From NCBI GenBank assembly GCA_033439685.1, contig JAUEDM010000003.1, positions 1,208,001 to 1,272,000 of the forward strand: a stretch of 64,000 bases of DNA. The letters are read 5' to 3'. This DNA comes from Apodospora peruviana (taxonomy: Eukaryota; Ascomycota; Sordariomycetes; Sordariales; Lasiosphaeriaceae). The notes under the pieces are model-generated. The model did not search any database. It worked only from the letters and a program-made list of their open reading frames with translations, and was not told the DNA's origin. Of this stretch, positions 1 to 10,900 are shown one piece after another. How positions within the stretch are numbered: position 1 is the first letter of the stretch; the number at the start of each line of letters is the position of its first letter. A program made the position numbers and the translations under genes.

Positions 1-196
1 GTTTCAATGAAGCTCTTGGGGCACAAACAACATCAAATTGTAGCCTATAAACATCAAATAATGCTGCAATGTCTTACAAAATTAACACGCTTATCTGAAC
101 CGACGACGTCGATGACACCCGTCAAAATTGGACCACATCCTCCTTCACCTTATCTGGACAGCAGACAGACTTTAAGCACGCGTGGGTCTGGCTGTT

Positions 197-764
197 TTAC
201 ACGGTAAACTCCAGTCGATTGCCAGCATAATCCCTGGCAAAGAACCTTGTCGGATACTCGACTCCTTTGTCACCTGAAGCGAAGCCTATTAGTACACAAC
301 AACCATTCAAATCCCTTCAGAACCCGAAACCGAAGAAAAAGACATAAGTTGAGTCACAACTTACCAGAGTTCTCTCCCCCAGGTTCGTCACACTGCATGG
401 GCGCGGCCTCGGCCCTTACATTCTCACTACTACCATCGTCGGCACCGGCAATCTTGCTTTGCTGCTGCCCCTCCAAGAAATGCTTCCAAATCCTGCGTTG
501 CAGCTCATTCAGCTTCTCGACGCTCTCGAGCCGGAAACAGGGGTGTCGTGGAGCCTGGCGCGCTGAGGGCGTGAAGTCCTCGTCCCGACCAAAAGCCACG
601 TGGAGCTGTTGGCCCGACGAAGCGATGTCGAACCATGATAGACTGTCGCGCTGGAGCTGCGGGACGGGGCGGGGAGTCAGTCCGAGGGTGGTGCCGTAGA
701 ATTCCCTGGCTAGGGGGAGGGTGTCCTTTGGGACGATGATGTTGACCTGTGAGCAGTGGAACAC
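197..764 (-). CDS. VOC/glyoxalase-fold dioxygenase-like protein (5' end unresolved)
   Basis: Small protein of the vicinal oxygen chelate (VOC, glyoxalase/bleomycin-resistance/dioxygenase) fold. The first strand-helix unit reads QVNIIVPKDTLPLAREFY and is followed by GTTLGL, which is typical of fungal stand-alone VOC proteins. An intron at 274-364 (donor gtaagt, acceptor cag) joins the exon ending at 365 to a last exon at 197-273. That exon encodes FFARDYAGNRLEFTV and then TAA, matching the usual 'DP-GN-x-LE' C-terminal metal-ligand region. The open frame begins with GTG at 764, just after an in-frame TAA. A likely acceptor (ctcacag before GTC, near 746) implies a short upstream exon carrying the ATG, which I could not place. 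Substrate unknown; single-domain VOC proteins have varied or unproven activities. Confidence 0.75.
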
Positions 765-814
765 TTAGTATATATAGTTGGGGATAGATGAGTGGTTATG
801 ATCAGTGGATGAAG

Positions 815-915
815 ATGATTTGAGGTGAGTTAGTGAGTTTAGGGTGCGATGAGTTGAGGTAGGGTTGAGTTGATGTAGGTTGAGCTGAGGTAGGTTGAGA
901 TGAGATAGGTAACTT
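815..915. repeat. Imperfect short tandem repeat upstream of the VOC gene
   Basis: Degenerate units of the form gaggtaggttgag / gatgtaggttgag / gagttgaggtagg recur five or six times. On the minus strand this is a pyrimidine-rich tract (ctcaacctacctca). It lies where the 5' leader or first intron of the VOC gene should be, and may be partly transcribed. Confidence 0.5.
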
Positions 916-1405
916 GAGTTAAGAGATCTTGTTTGAATATGCTGAAAGTGCGTGGGTTTTTGAAGGAGGTGTGTTGTTTCGGTAGAAAGGGGAGGGTGTG
1001 CTATTTTTATCATTGTCATGATGTTGTTGGACTGCCGCCACCGATGACAATGATTTGTATTTGTCTTACATGATGGAGACCAGTGATCATCTCGTCGGCT
1101 GTGTTGTTGATAGCTGTCCAATATCAGCTTTGTGTCGATACTTTATAACCCGTTGACCGTATTTCGTGGAAACACGGGCTTTGAGGGGAAACCCGGGAAT
1201 TTGCGGGTTTCTATGACGGCCTTTGTCCCACGACTCGGTGTTCTCAACTCCGGTGCCGCTCCGGCAGTGGAGTTCGTCGTGATGCACGCGTCACATGGCG
1301 ATTGCGGGGTTTGATGGGAGCTAATGCTCGTTAGTCAGCACAAGGAAAAGAAAAAGTTGAAACTCCAGTCGTGATAGCGTCGCGTCGGACTCGGCTCCAC
1401 TTTGG

Positions 1406-2881
1406 ATGTCCTTTCGTTCCAATTCTGCCAGACCAAGGTCCCCAGTTGCCTCACCGACGCTCAAGAAATCTAAAGAAAGCAGCGCTCGGCGACCATTGAC
1501 CGCCAACATGCCGCGAATATACCGGTGGACAAATAAATACGGAGAGCCGGACGTGCCTGACGCAGCCTGCTCTCCTCCATATTCATACGGTCCCTCGGAT
1601 TCGCGCTGGGAGGATGAGGATGATGTTTTCAAGCTAGACGGCATTGCCCAGGCGCCGCCGAAAGAATTGCGCCAGCTTTTCTCGGGCCGATCCAAAAAAA
1701 AAAAAAAAAAAAAAGGAACCGACAAAGAAGTGGTTCACCACAGAGCTGATCCTCTACGGAATTCCTTTTAAAAGTCGGCTCCCAGGCCTGACCTGAAGAC
1801 AGCCTTGGAGAATGCGTTTGATTCCGGAAAGGTTGGTTAAGATTGGCCCTTACTCTCTCTGGACTCTGTTGATGATGAAATCTGATCGGAAATAGTACGA
1901 CGAGCTGGCCCCATCAGTTGTCATTGTGCGAAATCGTCTTCGACGAGAGTATGACGAGGCATTCAAGCGCCTCGAGGACAAACAGTTCGTCGAGATCAAA
2001 GGCGGCCACTCAGAGGAGGCCAACTCGGATCCACCCCGCTTCGTGGCCAAATACTTCTTGGATGGTCGAGGGCGTCCAGATAGGAACAAGACCAAGGAAC
2101 CTTTGTTGTTCCAATTGTGCAATAACGAAAAAGAGATGTTCGATGTGGTCGCGGCCGTCCCAGGGCTTGCAATCCGCCAGACGTGGTCGACAGGAATTGA
2201 TCCAGAGCTCACAGGCGAACGTGACTGGAAGTTTTTCTAGCCAAGTATCTCCATATCGACACGCGTGGCGTCGAGACTGGCACCAAAAAGGACCGGCCGT
2301 CGGCTCCGGTGACCCTCGACCGGTACCAACTTGAGTCCCAGAACCGAGGTCTTCACTTGAAGGAGTTTAACGACACTGGGGTTATCGGTGGGGATTCTGC
2401 CGCGGTGAAGGCTGAGATTGCACACTTGAAAGAACAGCGGCAACAGCGACAAGAAAAGGCGGAGGCCGAGGAACGGGCAAGTGAGGCAAGAGCGGAGGCT
2501 CAGAAAAAAGCAACTTGGGAAAGGCACCGCAAGGGCTACCGGGAGCTTGTTGCCAAACAACAGCGCCGCCCCAACCATAGGAGTATGCAAGACCTGCCTG
2601 GCTCGTATGTTGTGGAGTGGCACGGTAAGCCGGCCGAGGACTACGATGTTAATGATCCATATCACGACGACGATAACAGCCATATTGGCCACCTTGATTT
2701 CGACCACACGGGGCTGGCCGCCAAAGGCGGGTTTTACTACCCTACTTATTTTGGAGATGGAGTTCCGATCATGATCTCCGTCGTCAAAGTCGCCGAGAAA
2801 CCGGTGTCGCGTAAAGAGAGCATGCGCCGTTGGTGTGAGTATGATGGTAGGAGGTGGGGATCAACCTGGGGAGGCTGGTGA
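1406..2881 (+). pseudogene. Decayed gene of unknown family, several frameshifts, poly-A slippage tract
   Basis: Coding-like segments on the plus strand need at least three frame changes to read as one protein. Segment one (1406 onward) starts MSFRSNSARPRSPVASP and reads into a lysine run made by 21 consecutive A residues (1694-1714). The frame then shifts to read KKWFTTELILYGIPFK, and shifts again to read PDLKTALENAFDSGK near 1787-1830. Segment four (about 1920-2240) reads RREYDEAFKRLEDKQFVEIKG. Its frame ends in a stop at WKFF, but LAKYLHIDTRGVETG continues in another frame and joins the last segment (2309-2881), which has a charged coiled-coil stretch rich in Glu/Ala/Arg/Gln. An intron near 1831-1916 (gttggt...cag) could explain part of this but does not restore phase. 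I recognise no family. Confidence 0.55.
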
Positions 2882-3095
2882 TAGCCGGGGCTTGCGGGCA
2901 GCCGGGCGTTATAATGCCACAGGCTGAGGATGCCTGGTTGTACTATATGATTTGTTAAAGTCAATCTCCTGTTTGTATCTATACTATGTGATACGGCTAT
3001 TGCAATGGTGCAAACAAAAGCTTCACAGGAATCAATCTACTTTTATTTATTCTTGGTCTCGGAAGTCCTTTTTCTCTGAATCAACCAAGTCTCGA

Positions 3096-5151
3096 TCAGC
3101 CACCATCTACCGCAGCGGCTAATACTGCCTCGGCCATGTCGCACAGTCCGCCGACAAATTCGGCAATCATATGCATGTCGTGCAGCACAGCGAGGTCGCG
3201 GTTGCTCGATCCGAGCTCTGCACCCTCGCAGAAGGTGGACACGACTTCCGGTGCCCGACGGAGGAGCTGCAGGTCGCGGTCGGCGTCAGGCCCCGCCGTC
3301 GGCGCGTCGATGAACTGACAGAAGACGGTTAAGAGGGCGTCGAGCGGGTAAAAGGGCATCAGGCGCCGGGGGAGGTAAAATGCCATGGACGAGCGAGCTT
3401 CGCCCTCTGGGTGCTGCTGACGCCGTATGACCTGTCCGAGGGCATCGAGGTGAATGAGGACCAGCCGGCTAGCCTCTACACAGAGAGCGAAGCTCGACTT
3501 GACGCCGAGATTATCGGCAAGTTGGCTTGTGGTGGTGGCTCTGTGGATGGCCGCCAGACAGTTGTAGAACTCGAGGTGCTGGACCAAAATCTGAGCCTCG
3601 AGCTCTTCGGCGCGGAAGGCTGGATGACTAGTGCTCGTGGAAAAGTTACTATCGACATTAATTTACATGCTGTAGGTAGGATGGCATGTTTGCCTTCCAG
3701 TCCGCCAATTCGGTGTCGAGCTGCCGGATTTCCCGAAGCAGGTCGGCATCGAGACCGTGCAGTCTGGTGCGTCGCGAGTAGAGTCGGCTATGGACTCTGC
3801 CCTTTATCATGCACAACCGCAGATCCATGTGAAACATGATTTGAGGACCCTTTTCTTCTTGGTGCCGTGTAGCGCCATGATTCTGCGGATACCATGTGGG
3901 AAGATCGAGATCGCACTCGTCCTCGAGGATAAATGACGGTTGCCCTGGTCGAAGGAGCATTCTTTCGACCGAGAAGCAGGTCCAGAATAATATGCGTAGA
4001 TGTGAGTCTGCCCAACTGGCCAAGTCGCCATCATCTGGTGACCCTTCCATGGTACCAAAGAGATTTGGCGGACGAATGTGTGCTTCCAGGATGAAAAGGA
4101 GACGGACGGCGCCGGCGAAGAGCAGTTCGCAGTATGATAGGTTTCCAGACATGGCATGGTAGGCGAACTGTTGACCGTGACAGTTAGCATCCTAGTGGAA
4201 AACTCTCCTTACCTCAACGGGATGATGCTCTTACACATATCATGACACACTCTAAACCCTCCGTTGTTGCGCTCTCGTCCCATATTCTAGGAAGCAAACG
4301 TTGGCATTGCTGCATGTAAGCCTCTTCCTCTGCCAACGACAACCGCGAAGATCCACCAATGGACTTGGACGCGAATGCCGTAAATATATACAGTAAAGCA
4401 AGATAGTCGGTAGGTTGAGAATGGATCGATGGTGCGTCGTAAATGGAATCCAGCGACGGTGCGAAAGGTACCGACGTCCAAGGCGGGAAAGATGCTGTGG
4501 TATATCGAAGCAAAATATACCTTGGCGTATTTATCCACCAGTTGTCGCGGCGGCAGAGCCATAACCTTGGAGATTTTGGGAGATGATGGAGGAACCGGTG
4601 TTAAAGGAGCAGGTGGCGCCACCGGCGGGTGTGTGAAAGCAGCTTTGAGTCTAAGACTCGGTTTGCTCCTTGACCCAATCCATTGCTGTCCCTCAGAAGA
4701 TAAGAAGGGCAAAGAAACGGATGAATCGAGACTGTCGACTTTGCAGAACGAGAGCAGTTCTGATAAGAGAGGGGAGGTAGACCAGGATGGCATGCCCTGT
4801 GTCGATAGGGGGCTGATTTGAGACGCTATAACTAGGTAGGTACAATAATACGATGTTGGAATCAGCTCTTGGCAGATCAGAGAACTAGGCCTTACCAGCA
4901 ACTGAGCTTGAAATGCCCTTCCGTTTTCTCCCACCTTTACGGCGAGGAAGTTCAAATGTGCATGTGACATGGGCATGGTGGCAGGCGTCGCAAGCAGGCT
5001 TAACGCCATCGCATTTGATCTGTACCAACCGAGTCAGTACTTTATCCTAGTGTATCAAAAGGGCGGTAAAGCAAGGTACCCTGCGATGTCGACAGAAGTC
5101 GCATGCTTGAAGAACCCGGCCGTTCTCTGCCGCGGTGGGACCGGAAGCCAT
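3096..5151 (-). pseudogene. Zn2Cys6 fungal-specific transcription factor, two apparent frameshifts
   Basis: The product would be a nuclear sequence-specific regulator. Exon 1 (5080-5151) starts MASGPTAAENGRVLQACDFC; exon 2 (4896-5019) continues IKCDGVKPACDACHHAHVTC. Together they give the full six-cysteine binuclear zinc cluster followed by a basic RRKGGRKRK stretch. Exon 3 starts at 4831 and exon 4 at 4167, with introns at 4832-4895 and 4168-4234. The middle-homology region is recognisable (YHSIFPALD, YLALLYIFTAFASK, LRILFWTCFSVERML). Two breaks remain that no intron explains: near 4464-4467 (GTF, then APSLDSIYDAP in the next frame; one extra T fits) and near 3656-3664 (YLQHV, then VDSNFSTSTSHPAF). 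It lies head to head with the P450, suggesting a former regulator-target pair. Sequence error cannot be excluded. Confidence 0.75.
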
Positions 5152-5449
5152 CAAGGCAACACGTACTTGGAGATACCGCATCTAACATCCAAGTTCAATG
5201 ATAGTTGGCCACAATGAGTTGCACTCCATTTTTAAGGCTATGACCGGAATCCATGTGATACATGATGCTCGCATCCGGGGTTGCATGCAAGCCCGTCGGG
5301 GGAACCCTCCAAGCACATTTTGTTGGATATAAATACTACACATCTGATGCTCACATCGGCTTTTTCAGAGACAAGCTCCCTAGTCCTCGCCTTCATTCGC
5401 ACTCCAATCCTCTTGCACACAATTCTTTTGGGTCGCAACCTACTTCACC
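5152..5449. promoter_or_regulatory. Divergent promoter of the Zn2Cys6 gene and P450
   Basis: 298 bases separate the two start codons. A TATA-like tataaata lies at 5328-5335 on the P450 side, about 115 bases before its ATG, and the P450 ATG sits in a good context (tcaccATGG). No exact CGG-N-CCG site for the regulator was identified by eye. Confidence 0.45.
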
Positions 5450-7137
5450 ATGGAATATCTCACCCAGTTCATGTCTCCCAGGAACGGATTGCAACTGTGG
5501 CAACGCCAGCAGACTTGGGGCCTGTGTCTAATCGTAGTCGTCGGTGCTCTTGTGCTCCATGTTACTTACAACATCCATTTCCACCGCTTGTCCAAGTACC
5601 CCGGCCCCGCTTACGCCGCTGTTACCGACATGGTGTATTGTTACGTGGTAGCCTCTGGAAACATCCTGCCGTGGCTAGAGGCTCAGCATAAGAAATATGG
5701 CCACGGCGTGCGTATTGGTCCCGACCGTCTCAGCTTCATCCACCACGACGCCTGGAAAGACATCTATAGCCATCGCCCAGGGGGCAAAATCAAGCCAAAT
5801 AACAAGGACCCACGTTTCTACGATCTGAACTTCAACGGCCACCCAAGCATCGTCACAGAGCTAGACGATACCGAACACGCTCGCGTCCGCCGAGTTTTCT
5901 CACACGCCTTCTCCGACAAAGCTCTCAAGTCGCAGCAAGGCCTGCTCATCAAATACGTGGACCAGCTGGTCAGCAACATCCAGAGAGATCTCGCACAGAA
6001 CCCCGACACCATCTTCGACGCTGTGAAGCTCTACAACTTTACCACCTTCGACATCATGGGCGATCTGACCTTTGGCGAGTCGCTCAGCCTGCTACAGACC
6101 TCGTCCTACTCGGAGTGGGTCAAGACGGTCTTTGCCAGTATACGAATGGTCTCCATGATCACCTTCTTCAAAGAGTACCGGTGGCTAGGCAAAATCTTTG
6201 CCCTGATCGAGCCGCCGTTTTCGCGCCGAGCTGGCGAGAAGCACCTCGCCCACTCGGTCGAGCGTGTCAACCATCGTCTGGAGAAGCGAGACCGCGAAGA
6301 CCACCAGCCCGACATCTGGACGCTTGTGCTGCAACAACCGGAAGGCGACAGGCTGCTTACCCCGGCCCAGATGCACGCCAATGCATCCATCTTTATGCTC
6401 GCTGGCACCGAGACGACGGCCACGCTGCTGAGTGGAGTGACCTTCTTCCTGCTCAAGAATCCGGACAAGATGCGCCTGCTTGTTGACGAGATTCGTGGGG
6501 CCTTTGCGTCCGACGACCAGCTCACCATCGAGGGCTTGCAGAAGCTCAAGTACCTGACCGCGTGCCTCGAGGAGGGAATGCGATGCTATCCGCCCGTCCC
6601 ATCGCCTTTGTTCCGCGTCACGCCCGAGGAGGGAAACATTATTTGTGGAGACAGGGTGCCGGGGAATGTAGGTGTGTCTATCCAAGTATCATGCAGCTGC
6701 TAATTATGACTTTGACAGATCCGCGTCTCCGTCGCACCCTTGGCCACCTTCAAGTCGCCGCTAAATTTCAAAGACCCCGAAGAGTTCATCCCCGAGCGCT
6801 GGCTTCCAGGCAGTGAGTACTATTACGTCGACCATAGGGAGGCGATGCAGCCATTCTCGGTCGGTCCGCGCAACTGCCTCGGCCAGAAGTATGTGTTGAA
6901 ACACATCCCTTTTCTGTGTTGTCATTTGCTAACGTGTTTTTGCTCAACAATAGCTTGGCATACCACGAAATGCGGCTGATTCTGGCCAAAGTTCTGTGGA
7001 ACTTTGACCTGAGCCTCTGCCAGGAGAGTGAGAACTGGCAAATCCAAAAGTGCTACATGCTGTGGGAAAAAGGCCCGTTGTTGGTCGAGATGAAAGCCCG
7101 GCGCCAGGACTTGAGAGCCGGGCTTGTATTGGACTGA
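5450..7137 (+). CDS. Cytochrome P450 monooxygenase (CYP65-like)
   Basis: ER-anchored haem-thiolate monooxygenase, 523 residues, three exons: 5450-6667, 6719-6888, 6954-7137. Both introns are short with clean gt...ag borders. Visible marks: N-terminal membrane anchor about 22-42, proline hinge KYPGP about 49-53, I-helix oxygen-binding AGTETT at 318-323, K-helix ExxR at 375-378 (EEGMR), PERW at 431-434, and the haem loop FSVGPRNCLG at 452-461 with the cysteine ligand at 459. All catalytic signatures are present, so the enzyme looks functional. Overall pattern resembles the CYP65 type that includes trichothecene C-15 hydroxylase-like enzymes, but no other secondary-metabolite genes lie beside it, so the substrate is unknown. 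Its divergent neighbour is a broken Zn2Cys6 regulator. Confidence 0.93.
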
Positions 7138-7957
7138 AGGCGTCATAGAATAGTCAATCTTCATGAACATCTCAATCTTGAGCTCAATGGCGCAGAAGTT
7201 TGTTTCACACTCGAATGCGCTCTGTTTGGTTAATTATTGGGCTACCAAGCGGATGTGAAATGTGATGTGAAGTGTCTTTTCCCTCATCACCAGTCTGTTT
7301 CCATTCTTTAGTTGCTCATCGCTGTTATTGGAGTAAAAGTGGTGGTGAACTGAGTCTGCCTTGGGCGCACCGGAGGGCTGTTTATTCCAGGCAAAGTTCA
7401 GGGCTGTCGGATGTTCAATGGCGGTGCTCATGGGTTAAGCTGCGGTCACAATTACTTACTTCTCGTGGACGGCATTCAGCGGTCAGGCTCATTCCTCATG
7501 GCCAGAGCCACTATTATATTTCTGGAGACTTATTTTTTAGGGTCATTTGGACATTTATATCCATCTGAATACTTCTGGCTCGAATTCGTCCTCACTGGTT
7601 CCATGATCTGCCACCTTGATCTCGAGATGGACTCTTTTTCGGGGTAACCGCCGCATATTAGATCCCAGAATAGAGAGCCAAGGGTTTCCTACGTCTCTAC
7701 TAAGAACCACTTTTCTGCTGAGAGCCTACACGTCTGGCTGTGGATAGGCAATTCAATTTCTAGTCGGTTATATGTGGAGTTTTGGGATCCGCCGAAAAAC
7801 GTATTAGGTACCCTTATCTAATGTAGCATAGCTGCCTGTGCCATATTCGGCTGACAGGATCCCACGGCGAGAAGAGGGGAAACACAGTCTGCGCCCCACA
7901 TCGTCTTTCCTTTCATCTTGGTCCTCGCATCGTCCGACTGAACCTGCAGTTCACACG
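7138..7957. other. Intergenic, no gene seen
   Basis: 820 bases between the P450 stop and the lectin-HET ATG. Open frames here are short and show no recognisable protein. The last 120 bases before the ATG are open in the lectin frame from a GTG at 7838 but contain no in-frame ATG, so 7958 is taken as the start. Confidence 0.5.
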
Positions 7958-10900
7958 ATGCCGCAGCCACAGCTTCTGTCTCAGTCACTGGTTGGCAATA
8001 ACGAGCTGCACATCAAATATGTCGACTGGTCCGGGCAATCCGCTAACCACATATTCTATTTGGACCACGGCCTTGGTAATAGCGAGGGCAGTTTCCAGCC
8101 CTTGGCCTTCGATTTCTCCCTCAGTGCGAGAGACGTCGTCTTGCAAGCCAACACGTTGCGCGCCCAACTGGCCACCAGTGGCAGGGTCTGGTGGCACGAC
8201 GAGGTCCTGATCGAGGTTAAATTCCCGCCGCCCGAACCTAAGGCGCCATACTACCCAACCATCCACTTCCATCGGACCGAGTCCCAACGCCTCAAGCCAC
8301 CGTCGTGTCGAAACTTGAGGCTGATCGACAAATGGCTTCTCGCTGCCCAGTGTCTCCAACGTGACGGCAGCTACAGAGACAGTTACCTCAACCTCGACAA
8401 GTGTCTGGGTCACGACAATGGCGCGATAAGTCGGCATGCCAACCACTTCTCGCGGTCCGCAGCCGTCGTGCAGCTGACCGACACCACCTTGTTTGCCGTA
8501 TGGCAGCATGCCGGAACACAGGGACAGGACCGGGACGCTATTAGGCTCGAGACTATTCTGCGATGCAGCAACGGTGCTCTGTTGCCTCTGAGACAGGACA
8601 TCGAACCCCAAGAACTTGAGTTTGAGGTTCTCGGAGACAATACAAGCTGGATTCCGGGCGTTATAAATATTCGACTCGTCAACTTTACAAAAAAGAGGTA
8701 TTGGTATCTGGTCGCCGATATCCGTTCACCACGAGGCGGCAGTTCTGGTGAATGCGTTATTATTCTAAACGAAGTGTTCGGGCCTCACGTCGACCAGATG
8801 TTCAACGGCCCGTGGTTTTCAAGCCCGGATATACCGGAGCCTGCGCGCGAGACCAAGCTGAAGAATGGCACGCTGAAAGCTAGCTTTGAGAGCGACAACG
8901 GTTGGGTCGAGAAGACAATCGATTTGAGACCGGTCATAACGGTGAAAGATGGCAGGCTGGCGCTGTGAGTTTGCCCCCCCCCCCCCCCCCCACCCCCCCC
9001 CCTCGTCACATCGAAGGTTCCAGCACTAACTTTCTTTTCTTTGGGGGAACAAAGAAAGCAAACCGGATCCGACTGTCCAGGTTGTCGCGAGCTGTTCTAC
9101 TCCGGCGTGCTGTACACCCCTTGGGAAGGACGGACAGTCGAGCTCAACTTGTCCGCCATGAAAGCAGCCCGCGCGCGATGTCCTAGTGCCTTTTGCCAGC
9201 TCGTCCACGACACGATAAGGTTGTATATTGCACCCTCCATGAACGTGCATCAGGTATGGGTTGTTACCCTCCCAGGGTCGATACGCCCGGGCGAGCTGTC
9301 TAGTCACTATTCCAGACGAGAAGTTCAACTGGTGCTGAGGGCTGCGGAAGGCGGTGGGAGTGGTGTGACTTCGTGGATTCGATCTAAATCGAAACAGCCG
9401 ACTACAATGATAGAAGCGCGCTGCACAGTCTTGCTTGATGTACCTGGGGCGATGGACAAGGACTACGAGGACGAGAAGCTGAACCCGATTCCTCGACACC
9501 TCAAGACACTCGCAAGGACCAGGATGGATGCGTGCTGGCTGGACCCCGGGCGCCGGTGGTCTGTCGTTGCGGATTGGATCCGCGTGTGCAAAACCAAGCA
9601 TCAACATGACAGACTTGATCATTGTGACGGCCCAAGCTCAAGCAAGGAGAAGGGTAAGTCGATAAATTCAACACCTCCACCAGCGCTGCCGACACGCTAC
9701 CTCGATCTCAGCGCCCCAAACGGAACAGTGCGGGTGGCGACCTCGTCCCCAGGCGACATTGGCTCGTACGCATGTCTAAGTTATCGCTGGGGCGGCGGCA
9801 GCTTGCGGACCGCATGCGCACTCAGCACCAGCACGCTCCGCCAGTTTTCTTCCTCAGTTCCGCACGGGATCCTCCCAGCTCTCTTCGCCAACGCCATCGC
9901 TGTTTGTCGAAAGCTCGGCATCTCGCGCCTCTGGATCGCCGCCCTCTGCATCCAGCAGGACAGCCCCGACGACTGGCAGCGTGAGTCACAGCTAATGAGC
10001 CAGTACTTTTCGCGATGCGAACTGTGCATCTCGGCGACCAGCTCAACCTCGCGCGACCAAGGCTTCGACGTCGATGCCACCCGCGTCCCAGCTGTTCGCT
10101 CGTCCTCTACTGATCCCTCGAGCAGATTCAGCCTCCTCGCTCTGCCAACCGACTTCGGCAAGCCCCCGGAGGAGCACTTCGTGCATATGCAGGGCATGGA
10201 GACCATGCAGCGGGATTACCCGCTCCTCACGCGCGCCTGGGGTCTTCAGGAGCGCTGGCTCTCCCCGCGTGTCCTTCATTTCACCAAAGACGAGATCATC
10301 TTCGAATGTCCTGAGTGCATAGCATGCGAGTGCGGCGGCGTGTCCAAGTACCTGGTCGACAATCTCGGCCTGAAAGCAGGCTTCTCGTCCGTTCGCTCGA
10401 CCACGACGGCGCAGCACGGGCTCCTGCGCCGGCGCACCCGTCTTGAGGAGATCAACTGGGACGAGCTCGTGCCGATGTACAGCGGTCTCGGCGTGTCGGT
10501 GCTGACAGACCGTCTCGCCGCCCTGTCTGGACTGGCGGCCGTTGTGTATAACCACCGCAACAGCGATCCGCCTGCGTACGACGACGTCAAGGATAAGGTA
10601 CCGACCATGCTGCAGCCCGGAGCAGAAACGGCGTATCTAGCGGGCCTGTGGCGCGAGACACTTCCCAGGGACATGGCCTGGTTTGTGGGTGAGACGCTGC
10701 TGCGGAACACGGCTAACGAGCAGCGACTCGAGGTAATCGGGAGCGGGGACGGGAGTCATCGCAGACCCCGGCCGGCGCAGTATCTCGCGCCGTCGTGGTC
10801 GTGGGCATCGGTGTTGGACACGGTGCGGTACCTCGAAGCTCACGACCAGGAGCCGCAGTTCGAGGTACTGGAGACGCACGTCTCGCTGACGTCGGCGAGC

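Noticed and set aside
8785..9186. Frames through the C-rich tract suggesting glycine- or proline-rich proteins
   Set aside because: They exist only because of the homopolymer and overlap the supported CVNH-HET gene.
9041..9300. Separate HET gene starting just after the C-rich tract
   Set aside because: Only a TTG is available; the first in-frame ATG removes the conserved CxxC start, whereas splicing to the lectin exon is in phase with consensus borders. Kept as the main alternative.
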